The notes below the pieces were generated by a model. It ran no database searches and had not been told where the DNA came from. It worked only from the letters and a program-made list of their open reading frames with translations. This document shows positions 53,350 to 61,810 of a DNA stretch of 64,000 bases, piece by piece (the first letter of the stretch is position 1; every line of letters starts with the position of its first letter). The position numbers and the translations under genes were made by a program. The stretch covers positions 1-64,000 of the forward strand of contig JBPBQV010000004.1 in the NCBI GenBank assembly GCA_050955045.1. Direction: 5' to 3'. The stretch is from Mucilaginibacter_A sp050955045 (lineage in GTDB: Bacteria > Bacteroidota > Bacteroidia > Sphingobacteriales > Sphingobacteriaceae).

Positions 53350-54044
53350 ATTTTATAATAGATTAGTAATATAATTCAAAAAGAAATTTTGGTTGACATG
53401 GTTATCGCTGCTGTTTTTATCGCTATAAAAGAAGCATCATCACAATCAAAATGTATAAAAACCACTTGCGCTTCGACATGTGATTTGTTATAATAAGATC
53501 TTCCGGACTTCTTATCTATATTATTATAGAATAGATTTCAGTAGATCTATTTTGGTAATACTTGAATACTTCTAATTATTGGTCTTTGAAAACAGGATAG
53601 CACATTTTAAAATGGCTATTAGTTTATAATTGTTAAAACTACAATTAAAATAAATTATTCAAAAAATATTTTTCTGAAAATATAATTTAATAAGAAAAAG
53701 CTAATTTATTGGACTTAAATATTTAATTAGTTAAATATTTAGAGTAATTATTAAATAAATTTATCTATTTATTAAATAATTTTTATGAATTTAATAAATC
53801 TACAACTTCCAAGTAAGCACTTCTTGCACTTGATTTAGAATAAAATTTATTATTATTTTTGAAAACAAGTTATAAAATGTCATCAATACATTTATTATAA
53901 TGTCCAGATCTGATCTGTTTTGGCAATTAATATAATTTACATTAGATATATGCACAAAATCCAACAATAATTACATATCAATATTCTTCAAACATTTAAA
54001 AATCAATCATTTAAAAAAAATCTTTATACTAAAAAAGTAACCTT
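53350..54044. promoter_or_regulatory. 695-base intergenic region between susC (minus) and the GH51 gene (plus)
   Basis: No open frame is supported. The DNA is very A/T-rich. Structures seen: a head-to-head mixed pair of dispersed words at 53407-53438, an inverted repeat TCTATA-TTAT-TATAGA at 53515-53530, a repeat ATAGAT-N8-ATCTAT at 53531-53550, and a perfect palindrome at 53716-53741 (11-base arms TAAATATTTAA around TTAG). Quasi-palindromic A/T DNA follows at 53745-53780. TATTTTTG at 53854-53861 fits the Bacteroidota -7 consensus TAnnTTTG, with TTG 21 bases before it. Two divergent promoters are likely; which repeats are operators cannot be told. Confidence 0.5.
53407..53438. repeat. mixed head-to-head pair of the dispersed word
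   Basis: The left arm (minus) is a one-base variant, ATAAAAACAGCAGC; the right arm is ATAAAAGAAGCATC. They are separated by CGCT. The arms belong to different dialects (AC and GA), so they cannot form a perfect stem. This argues that the pairing is not only for termination. Confidence 0.8.
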
Positions 54045-56057
54045 ATGAAAAATTTTAGTGCTTTTTATTGTATCAAAAACAGTATTTGTAGTGTGATAAT
54101 TTTTGCGCTTTTAACAGCATCTGTGTTTGCTCAAAGTAGGGCTACAATTACGTTGCAATTAGATAAACCTGGCGTAAACGTAAGTCCAAAACTATATGGA
54201 TTGATGACTGAGGAAATCAATTACTCTTATGATGGTGGTTTGTATGCCGAACTGATAAGAAACAGAATTTTTAAAGATAATTTTAGACAGCCAGAACACT
54301 GGTCGCTGATACAAGAAGGAGAAGGAAAAGGCACCATAACTTTAGATCGGCAGCAACCTGTAAACAATGCGCTGAATGTTTCCCTCAAACTAAATGTAGA
54401 AAACGTAGGAAAGCGTGTAGCAATTGCAAATGATGGTTTTTGGGGAATCCCAATCAAACCAGGCACAATTTATCGGGGTAGTTTTTATGCTAAAACTTCT
54501 AACAATCAGGAAAACTCTTTAAGTATTGCGATAGAAAGTATTGATGGTAAAACAACTTATGCATTGGCACAAGTAAGTGGACTTAATAATCAATGGAAAC
54601 GTTACACATTCACTTTAAATACCCGTAAAGATTTACAACCAACAGCAAATACACGCTTTGTAATCGGAACAAAAGACACAGGAAACTATTGGTTTAATCT
54701 GGTATCGCTCTTTCCGCCAACTTATAATAACAGACCCAATGGAAACCGTTCTGATATCATGCAATTATTAGGCGATATGAAGCCTGCTTTTTTGCGCTTG
54801 CCCGGAGGAAATTACTTGGAAGGACAAATGTTTTCTACCAGATTTGATTGGAAAAAAACGCTGGGTAACATAGACCAGCGCCCGGGCCACATGGGAACAT
54901 GGAGTTACCGCTCATCTGATGGCATGGGTTTATTAGAATACTTAGAATGGTGCGAAGATTTGAAGATGGAACCCGTATTAGCCCTTTTTGCAGGTTATAC
55001 TTTAAATAAAGATTACTTAGAAGCGGGCCCGCTTTTAAAACCTTTTGTGGATGATGCACTGGACGAAATTGAATATGTAACAGGCGATACAAACACGAAA
55101 TGGGGCGCAAAACGAGCACAGGATGGGCATCCGAAACCGTTTAAAATTACTTATGTAGAAATTGGTAATGAAGATGGATTTGATGTTTCCGGAAGTTACG
55201 AAGGCCGTTATAATCAGTTTTCTGATGCTATCAGAGCTAAATATCCGCAGCTTCAATTAATCTCAACGGTTGGCGGTAAAGATCCACTGGGCGGAAGGTT
55301 TAAAACGCCAGCCCGTACGCCGGAAGCTTTAGATGAACATTATTACCGTACCGCATCAGAAATGGAAGAAGATGCCAACCATTATGATAATTATGATCGC
55401 AAAGGCCCTAAAATATTTGTGGGAGAATGGGCAACCCGGGAAGGCGACCCAACAACTAATATGAATGCAGCTTTGGGCGATGCCGCATGGATGACAGGCA
55501 TGGAACGAAATTCGGATTTAGTGGTAATGTCTTGTTATGCACCTCTTTTTGTAAACGTAAATCCGGGAGGGATGCAATGGAAATCTGATTTGATCGGATA
55601 TAATTCGCTTACCAGCTATGGTTCTCCCTCCTATTATGTACAGAAAATATTCAACACGTATTTAGGTGATAAGGTAGTGCCTATATCAGCAGAAAATATT
55701 CCAACACAACTTACCAAATTAACTAAAAGAGATTCTACAGGCGGTACAAAACAAAAAACAATACCGGCCATGTTTTATGTTGCTACTAGAAGTAGTAATG
55801 ATGGCCGTGTTTACCTCAAAATAGTAAATGCAACCAGTCAGGCACAGCCAGTAAATATCAATTTAAAAGGTGTTGCAAAAGTTGCTTCGGCAGGTTCTAA
55901 AGTTGTGATTAAAGCAGACAAGCCTGAAGATACCAATACCATTACAGAACCCAAAAAGATTGTCCCAGTAATTTCTACTATTAAAGGATTAGGTACTTCT
56001 TTTAACCAGACTTTTCCGGCTTATTCTATTACGGTTTTACAAATCGAAACAAAGTAA
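54045..56057 (+). CDS. GH51 alpha-L-arabinofuranosidase, exported, copy 1
   Basis: 670 residues. Signal peptide near residues 12-28 (SICSVIIFALLTASVFAQ). The early motif YGLMTEEINYSYDGGLYAEL (about 49-68) and a carbohydrate-binding-like beta domain (about 80-220) precede the barrel. The acid/base glutamate is in VEIGNEDGFD near 374 and the nucleophile in FVGEWATREG near 460. A C-terminal beta domain ends ITVLQIETK. It releases terminal L-arabinofuranose from arabinan or arabinoxylan in the periplasm. It is followed by an inverted pair of dispersed words and the DUF4965 gene. A similar enzyme lies on the other strand at 58910. Confidence 0.94.
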   Translation: MKNFSAFYCIKNSICSVIIFALLTASVFAQSRATITLQLDKPGVNVSPKLYGLMTEEINYSYDGGLYAELIRNRIFKDNFRQPEHWSLIQEGEGKGTITLDRQQPVNNALNVSLKLNVENVGKRVAIANDGFWGIPIKPGTIYRGSFYAKTSNNQENSLSIAIESIDGKTTYALAQVSGLNNQWKRYTFTLNTRKDLQPTANTRFVIGTKDTGNYWFNLVSLFPPTYNNRPNGNRSDIMQLLGDMKPAFLRLPGGNYLEGQMFSTRFDWKKTLGNIDQRPGHMGTWSYRSSDGMGLLEYLEWCEDLKMEPVLALFAGYTLNKDYLEAGPLLKPFVDDALDEIEYVTGDTNTKWGAKRAQDGHPKPFKITYVEIGNEDGFDVSGSYEGRYNQFSDAIRAKYPQLQLISTVGGKDPLGGRFKTPARTPEALDEHYYRTASEMEEDANHYDNYDRKGPKIFVGEWATREGDPTTNMNAALGDAAWMTGMERNSDLVVMSCYAPLFVNVNPGGMQWKSDLIGYNSLTSYGSPSYYVQKIFNTYLGDKVVPISAENIPTQLTKLTKRDSTGGTKQKTIPAMFYVATRSSNDGRVYLKIVNATSQAQPVNINLKGVAKVASAGSKVVIKADKPEDTNTITEPKKIVPVISTIKGLGTSFNQTFPAYSITVLQIETK

Positions 56058-56091
56058 TCATCAATTAAATTTGAATTGATTTTTTTGGTTC

Positions 56092-56179
56092 ATACTTCTT
56101 TTATCACCTTAATTTTATTGTTGAACAACAAAAAATTCAAGCAACCTGTTTACCATATTTTAGGTGATAAAAGAAGCAT
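56092..56179. repeat. inverted pair of the dispersed word downstream of GH51 copy 1
   Basis: ATACTTCTTTTATCACCT at 56092-56109 pairs with AGGTGATAAAAGAAGCAT at 56162-56179 (17 of 18 Watson-Crick, one G-T), with a 52-base loop. It begins 34 bases past the GH51 stop and may act as its terminator. Confidence 0.8.
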
Positions 56180-56309
56180 CAACTTTAATAATCTGAACAA
56201 CCTTAAGATAGATTAGACTGGAAGCATTTTAACCAGCAAAACTTCAAAACCAATTTAATTAAAACCCTAATTATAATTAGACCAAAAACCTCACCTTAAT
56301 CATTATCAA

Positions 56310-58772
56310 ATGAGATATATTTCTAAAACCTTATTTTCTATTATACTGACTTTTGCAGGATTAACTACTAAAGCACAGATAGAAAGAGCACCTGCTTACC
56401 CGCTGATTACGCATAACGCGTATTTCAGTATTTGGTCAACTACAGATCAATTAAACGAATCTACTACTACACATTGGACAGGTAAAAACCAATCTTTAAT
56501 AGGTATTATTAAGGTTGATCAAAACTTTTATCGCTTTATGGGAAAGGAACCGATAACATACAAAACTATTTTACCAGCTTCAGACGAGCAGCCTTATAGC
56601 TTTAAATACACAGAAAGTGAGCCTGCAAAAGGTTGGGAAAATACTGACTTTAATGCGGATAGCTGGAAGACCGGAACTGCGCCTATCTCCGACCAGAAAT
56701 CTCAATCAAAAACTTTGTGGCAAACTAAAGATATTTGGGTAAGAAGAGTTTTTAATTTAAAGGAAGTTAACATCAATAAGGTAATGTTGAAGTTACACCA
56801 TGATGATAACGTAGAAGTTTATCTCAATGGAAAAAACATTTACAACAAAACCGGTTGGAATAACGATTTCAGCATGAATGCCATTAAAAACGAATTAATT
56901 AACGGTAAAAACGTACTCGCTATCCATTGCGCCAACACTGCTGGCGGTGCCTGGCTAGATTTTGGTTTGGCAGATGAACTTAAACCAGCCACAATTGCAA
57001 GTATTAAAGAAGCAAACCAAACGCATGTACAAGTTAATGCCACACAAACCATTTATGATTTTACATGTGGCAACGCTAATTTAAAGGTTACTTTTACTTC
57101 TCCGTTGTTGATGAATGATCTTAAATTGTTTTCACGGCCTGTGTCTTACGTCAGTTATCAGGTAAAATCCAATGATCAAAAAAACCATCAGGTAAGTATT
57201 TATTTTGGTGCTTCCACAGACATTGCCGTGACTACGCCAACGCAGGAAGTAATCGCGCAAAAATATGCTAATGCACAACTTAACATTTTAAAAGCCGGAA
57301 CAACTGCGCAATCTATCTTACAGAAAAAAGGCGATGATATAAGGATTGATTGGGGATATATGTATGTAGCAGCGCCTAAATCTTCTCATATATCTCAGTA
57401 TATCAGCAGTAACAATACAGGAATAAGTTCTTTTTTAGCTGGAAAGTTTACATCATCAGCTCAAAAGGGAAAAAGTTTAATGTTGAATAATGTATTGTCG
57501 ATGAGTTTGATTGGAAATACTCCAATTGAAAAAGTATTGATGATTGGTTATGATGATTTATATTCTGTTCAATACTTTAAACAAAACCTGAAACCTTACT
57601 GGAAACAGAATGGACAAACGATAGAAAATGAGCTAACGCAAGCAGCTTCTCAATATAAAATGGTGATTGATCAATGCCAGAATTTTGATCGTACCATGTA
57701 TAATAACGCCAAAAATGCTGGCGGAGAACGTTACGCTGATTTATGTGCTTTAGCTTATCGGCAAAGTATTGCGGCTCATCAGTTAGTAAAAAGCCCGCAA
57801 GGCGAAACACTGTTTTTATCTAAAGAAAACTTTAGTAATGGTTCTATCAATACAGTAGATGTTACTTATCCTTCCGCACCACTATTTCTTATTTACAATC
57901 CGGAGTTATTAAAAGGCATGTTAAATGGTATATTTTATTACAGTGAAACCGGCAAATGGACCAAAAACTTTGCAGCGCATGATTTAGGAACTTATCCGCT
58001 GGCAAATGGCCAAACTTACGGCGAGGATATGCCGGTAGAAGAATCTGGAAATATGATGATTTTAACCGCTGCAATTGTTAAAGCCGAAGGCAGTACCAGC
58101 TATGCAAAAAAGCATTGGGCCACTTTAACTACTTGGGCAGATTATTTGCTTACCGCAGGTTTCGATCCGGAAAACCAGTTATGTACAGATGATTTTGCCG
58201 GTCATTTAGCACGTAATACCAATTTATCTATAAAAGCAATTGTTGCTATTGGTGCTTACGCTGAAATGGCTAAGCAATTAGGTTACACAGATGTAAGCAT
58301 GAAATATCATTTTGCAGCACAGGAAATGGTAAAAAAATGGATGCAATTGGCAGATGCAGGCGATCATTATTCACTGGTGTTTGAGCGTAAAGATACCTGG
58401 AGCCAAAAGTATAATCTGGTTTGGGACAAAGTTCTCAACCTAAATTTATTTCCAAAAGAAGTTTACAACCGGGAAATCAAATATTACTTAACCAAGCAAA
58501 ACGAATTTGGCTTACCGCTTGACAGTCGAAAATCGTACACCAAATCTGACTGGATTACCTGGACAGCCACTTTGAGTGATAACCAGAAAGATTTTGAAAC
58601 TTTGATTAATCCGGTTTATAAGTTTGCAGAAAAAACACCTTCTCGCGTACCCATAAGCGACTGGCACGAAACCACTGATGGCAAAATGGTTGGTTTCCAG
58701 GCGCGAAGCGTTGTTGGCGGTTACTTTATCAAAATGCTAAACGATAGGTGGAATAGCAAAAATGTTGAATAA
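56310..58772 (+). CDS. DUF4965/DUF5127/DUF1793 protein (glutaminase A-like), exported
   Basis: 820 residues with signal peptide (LFSIILTFAGLTTKAQ, about 7-22). A start segment typical of DUF4964 (PAYPLITHNAYFSIWSTTDQ) is followed by a jelly-roll insert near 110-220 (DIWVRRVFNLKEVNINKVM, then LHHDDNVEVYLNGKNIY). DUF5127 comes next, and the DUF4965/DUF1793 helical domain spans about 480-815 (ERYADLCALAYRQSIAAHQL, then YGEDMPVEESGNMMILTAAI). Homologues in fungi are called glutaminase A. In Bacteroidota these proteins cluster with sugar loci, so the true substrate is probably a glycan. It lies between the two GH51 genes and ends in a perfect hairpin. Confidence 0.85.
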   Translation: MRYISKTLFSIILTFAGLTTKAQIERAPAYPLITHNAYFSIWSTTDQLNESTTTHWTGKNQSLIGIIKVDQNFYRFMGKEPITYKTILPASDEQPYSFKYTESEPAKGWENTDFNADSWKTGTAPISDQKSQSKTLWQTKDIWVRRVFNLKEVNINKVMLKLHHDDNVEVYLNGKNIYNKTGWNNDFSMNAIKNELINGKNVLAIHCANTAGGAWLDFGLADELKPATIASIKEANQTHVQVNATQTIYDFTCGNANLKVTFTSPLLMNDLKLFSRPVSYVSYQVKSNDQKNHQVSIYFGASTDIAVTTPTQEVIAQKYANAQLNILKAGTTAQSILQKKGDDIRIDWGYMYVAAPKSSHISQYISSNNTGISSFLAGKFTSSAQKGKSLMLNNVLSMSLIGNTPIEKVLMIGYDDLYSVQYFKQNLKPYWKQNGQTIENELTQAASQYKMVIDQCQNFDRTMYNNAKNAGGERYADLCALAYRQSIAAHQLVKSPQGETLFLSKENFSNGSINTVDVTYPSAPLFLIYNPELLKGMLNGIFYYSETGKWTKNFAAHDLGTYPLANGQTYGEDMPVEESGNMMILTAAIVKAEGSTSYAKKHWATLTTWADYLLTAGFDPENQLCTDDFAGHLARNTNLSIKAIVAIGAYAEMAKQLGYTDVSMKYHFAAQEMVKKWMQLADAGDHYSLVFERKDTWSQKYNLVWDKVLNLNLFPKEVYNREIKYYLTKQNEFGLPLDSRKSYTKSDWITWTATLSDNQKDFETLINPVYKFAEKTPSRVPISDWHETTDGKMVGFQARSVVGGYFIKMLNDRWNSKNVE

Positions 58773-58775
58773 TGA

Positions 58776-58834
58776 AAATGCTTCTTTTATCATACATTTT
58801 TGATCTTAGTTTTTGTATGATAAAAGAAGCATTT
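58776..58834 (+). terminator. 21-base perfect stem terminator with the dispersed word in both arms
   Basis: AAATGCTTCTTTTATCATAC and its exact complement form 21-base arms around a 17-base loop, starting 4 bases after the DUF4965 protein stop. Complete word copies lie at 58778-58789 (minus) and 58821-58832 (plus). Confidence 0.9.
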
Positions 58835-58865
58835 GAATGATTTAACTAATCAGGTATTTTAAGTT

Positions 58866-58897
58866 GATACTGTTTTTATGTCAATAAAAACAGTATC
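58866..58897. repeat. head-to-head pair of the dispersed word (TAAAAACAGTAT type)
   Basis: Perfect 14-base arms GATACTGTTTTTAT and ATAAAAACAGTATC surround GTCA. The pair lies 12 bases beyond the 3' end of the minus-strand GH51 gene and 69 bases after the first hairpin, so two different word pairs lie in one 137-base gap, each next to one of two convergent genes. Confidence 0.9.
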
Positions 58898-58909
58898 ACC
58901 ATGGTGCAA

Positions 58910-60895
58910 CTAAGCCTTTTTAATCCGTATCACATTTAACGAATAAGGTTTAAGTTGAAAAGTTAATTTCTTATTTTGAAGATTAACCAGTTGCACTTTC
59001 GGACTAACTGCCGAAGGATTTTCAAAAGAATTTACCTGATCCAAGTTTTCGTTTGCTAAGACAGTAATATTTGCTTTCGATTGTAACTTTGCGCCATCAA
59101 TCATAAAATCTGCATTTTGAGCTTTTGCAGAAGTATTAACTACTTTCAAAATAATTTCATTCGTTGCTTTATCTAAAGCGGCACAGGCATAAAACCCTTC
59201 TTTACCGGCAACAGCTTTATTATCCATTAAAATTGGCACTTCCTGAGTTCCTTTATTAACTGAAAACAGTTTTTGTACCTGGTAATCTGGTGTTCCGTAA
59301 GAACGCAAGTTATCAACCCAAATTAGATCCGGCGTCCATTGCCAGCCATCTGCATGGGCAAAAAGCGGCGCGTAAGATGCCATCGAAACTACATCTGCAT
59401 TGCGTTCCAAACCTGTCATGAAAGCAGCTTCAGACATGGCCGTTTTCCAGTTATTTTTATTATTAACACTTACTGTTTTATCACTTTGTGCAGCATATTC
59501 ACCGGCAAAAATTTTAGAACCATTACGCGGATAATTATCATAACGACTCACGTTTTCCAGAAACCATTCCGGCTTTCTGTAATAATGCTCATCAATTAAA
59601 TCAGCATTCATTTTGCGTAAAGCTGTGTTTAAATAATCAAACCGTTCACCATTCGGGTCAGTCCCAGAACTATTCACAAGCTTTATCTCCGGATATTTAG
59701 CTTTAATTGCTTTCGTAAAAATCTGTAATCGTTCCAAATATTGTGGTCCCCAGTTTTCATTTCCAACGCCCATCATTTTTAAATTAAATGGTTTTGGATG
59801 ACCCATTTCTGCGCGTACTTTTCCCCAATGTGTGTTCACACTTCCATTTGCAAACTCAATCAAATCCAACGCATCTTGCACATAAGGATCCAATTCATCC
59901 AACGGAACAACTTCTGCTGTATTGAACTGGCAGGCCATGCCAGCGTTTAAAATTGGCAAAGGTTGTGCGCCAATATCTTCTGCCAGTTGGAAGTACTCAA
60001 AAAAGCCAAGTCCGAAAGTTTGAAAATAATCTGGCGTTAAACGATGTGCAAATTCTGTATTCCAGCGGTTAACTATCAATTGTCTTTTCTCAATTGGACC
60101 AATGGTATTTTTCCATTGGTAACGTGTGGCTAAATCCCGACCTTCTACAATGCAACCTCCCGGAAAACGGATAAAACCGGGTTTCATATCTGCCAGCAAC
60201 TGAATCATATCTGCGCGCATTCCACCCGGACGTTTTTTCCAGGTATCTTCTGGAAATAAGGAAATCATATCCAGATCAATTTTTCCATTTCCTTCAAACC
60301 AGATATTCAGTTTGGCTTTTTGTTCTGTTGCAGTTGCGTTAAAACTTACCGCTTGTTTATGCCACTCGTTGCCAGTTTCGGTCGGAGATAGCAAACCTGT
60401 TCCAATAATTGCGCCTTTCGGATCGACTAGTTCCAGGTGCATTTTCACATTTGCTGCTTGCTGCCGGTACATTACAGAAAAATCATAACGCAAACCTTTT
60501 TTGATGCCCATTCCGCGGAAACCTTCATTGGTAATACCTATGCTGCTTTTATCGGCATTATTTAAAGTTATCTGCATATAACGCGGATTGGCCGTGTTAA
60601 CTTCCTTGCGGTTTAAAATCAAAACGTCGCCTTCTTTTACACTCTTTCCGTTAACTTTCCAGCCCATTAACGGCGAGTAAAACTCAAACGAACGATTTTT
60701 AATTAACTCCGCATAAATTCCGCCATCCGCACCCATGTTGATATCTTCAAAAAAGATTCCCCACATGGTTGGCTGTATTTCGGCTTTAATTTCGCTTGCT
60801 TTTACCGTAAAAATTTTGGTTTGCGCCTTACTTATTTCTGAACTTAAAAAAGTGTGTATAAAAACAGCACTTGCAAAAAATAACTTCTTTTTCAT
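58910..60895 (-). CDS. GH51 alpha-L-arabinofuranosidase, exported, copy 2
   Basis: 661 residues with signal peptide (LFFASAVFIHTFLSSEISKAQ). Motif MWGIFFEDINMGADGGIYAEL (from about 44), binding-domain segment near 90-210, acid/base glutamate in GVGNENWGPQY near 379, nucleophile in IFAGEYAAQ near 463, and C-terminal beta domain ending LNVIRIKKA. It resembles copy 1 in plan but not closely in sequence, so the two may differ in linkage preference. It is divergent from the araR-like gene with a 129-base gap. A dispersed-word match (mixed form TAAAAGCAGCAT) lies in its frame at 60540. Confidence 0.94.
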   Translation of the reverse strand: MKKKLFFASAVFIHTFLSSEISKAQTKIFTVKASEIKAEIQPTMWGIFFEDINMGADGGIYAELIKNRSFEFYSPLMGWKVNGKSVKEGDVLILNRKEVNTANPRYMQITLNNADKSSIGITNEGFRGMGIKKGLRYDFSVMYRQQAANVKMHLELVDPKGAIIGTGLLSPTETGNEWHKQAVSFNATATEQKAKLNIWFEGNGKIDLDMISLFPEDTWKKRPGGMRADMIQLLADMKPGFIRFPGGCIVEGRDLATRYQWKNTIGPIEKRQLIVNRWNTEFAHRLTPDYFQTFGLGFFEYFQLAEDIGAQPLPILNAGMACQFNTAEVVPLDELDPYVQDALDLIEFANGSVNTHWGKVRAEMGHPKPFNLKMMGVGNENWGPQYLERLQIFTKAIKAKYPEIKLVNSSGTDPNGERFDYLNTALRKMNADLIDEHYYRKPEWFLENVSRYDNYPRNGSKIFAGEYAAQSDKTVSVNNKNNWKTAMSEAAFMTGLERNADVVSMASYAPLFAHADGWQWTPDLIWVDNLRSYGTPDYQVQKLFSVNKGTQEVPILMDNKAVAGKEGFYACAALDKATNEIILKVVNTSAKAQNADFMIDGAKLQSKANITVLANENLDQVNSFENPSAVSPKVQLVNLQNKKLTFQLKPYSLNVIRIKKA

Positions 60896-61024
60896 TAAAT
60901 CTAAGTTATAACTTTTTTAACCGTCAGAAATACAATTAAAATATTTTTCTTTTTGACTTTAATTAATATTTCAATTATATTGTGGATTGAGTAGCTTTAA
61001 ATTTTTAAACAAAATCATATTTAA

Positions 61025-61732
61025 ATGATCAGATATTCCGGACAAACCCGCGTCTTAGTTGCTGTTGATTGCGTAATATTTGGTTTTGATGGAAATCATT
61101 TAAAAATCCTATTGATTCAACGAGGCTTTGAACCCGAAGCCAAAAAATGGAGTTTGATGGGCGGTTTTATTCAACCAGATGAAAATCTGGATCAATCTGC
61201 AGATCGAATTCTGAATCAACTTACTGGTTTAAAAGGCGTTTATCTGGAACAATTGCGCTCATTCGGAGAACCAACGCGGGATCCGCTGGAAAGAACTATT
61301 GGCATTGCCTATTTTTCTTTGGTTGATATTCATCAATATGAAACACAGCTTAATGATAAATATCATGCAGCTTGGTTTTTGCTGAATGAAGTGCCGAAAT
61401 TGATTTTTGACCACGAAGTAATGGTGGAAGAAGCTAAAAAATATCTGCGTTATAAAGCGGCGTTGCACCCAATTTTATTCGAATTATTACCAGAAAAATT
61501 TACGATTCCCCAATTACAAAGCTTATACGAAGGTATTTATGGAGCAACTTTTGATAAACGAAATTTTAGCAGAAAACTACTTTCCACAGGCTTATTAATT
61601 CGCCAACAGGAAAAGCATAAGGAAAACTCTAAAAAAGGCGCGTTTTATTATACTTTGAATAAAGATCAATATAAGCAAAAATTTCAGGCATTTTTAAATT
61701 TTATTCCAAATCCAGAAAATTTAATCTTCTAA
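61025..61732 (+). CDS. araR: Nudix-related transcription regulator, AraR-like
   Basis: 235 residues. The N-terminal Nudix-like domain (VLVAVDCVIFGFDGNHLKIL, about 10-29) has a degenerate Nudix box: after GGFIQPDENLDQSADRILNQ (about 46-65) the REUxEExGU acids are missing, so hydrolysis is unlikely. The C-terminal 85 residues form a winged helix (FTIPQLQSLYEGIYGATFDK, then FYYTLNKDQYKQ). In Bacteroides thetaiotaomicron a Nudix-related regulator, AraR, controls arabinose genes and binds L-arabinose. The same arrangement here, beside araB and araD, supports the name. It would repress or activate the arabinose genes and perhaps the GH51 and SusC genes. Confidence 0.85.
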   Translation: MIRYSGQTRVLVAVDCVIFGFDGNHLKILLIQRGFEPEAKKWSLMGGFIQPDENLDQSADRILNQLTGLKGVYLEQLRSFGEPTRDPLERTIGIAYFSLVDIHQYETQLNDKYHAAWFLLNEVPKLIFDHEVMVEEAKKYLRYKAALHPILFELLPEKFTIPQLQSLYEGIYGATFDKRNFSRKLLSTGLLIRQQEKHKENSKKGAFYYTLNKDQYKQKFQAFLNFIPNPENLIF

Positions 61733-61755
61733 ATCTTAAACTTTATATCAAAGCT

Positions 61756-61799
61756 TCTAAACGTTTTAGATTACAAAAAAATAAGTGTTAATTAGACAC
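61756..61799 (+). promoter_or_regulatory. candidate operator between araR-like gene and araB
   Basis: Two short inverted repeats lie in the 78-base gap: TCTAAA-CGT-TTTAGA at 61756-61770 and GTGT-N7-ACAC at 61785-61799. Either could be a site for the adjacent Nudix-type regulator. Neither recurs exactly upstream of the other locus genes, so support is weak. Confidence 0.3.
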
Positions 61800-61810
61800 C
61801 AATTAAAATT

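Noticed and set aside
61756..61799. Inverted repeats upstream of araB as definite AraR operators
   Set aside because: They are short, and I could not find the same words upstream of susC or the GH51 genes. Kept only as a low-confidence candidate.
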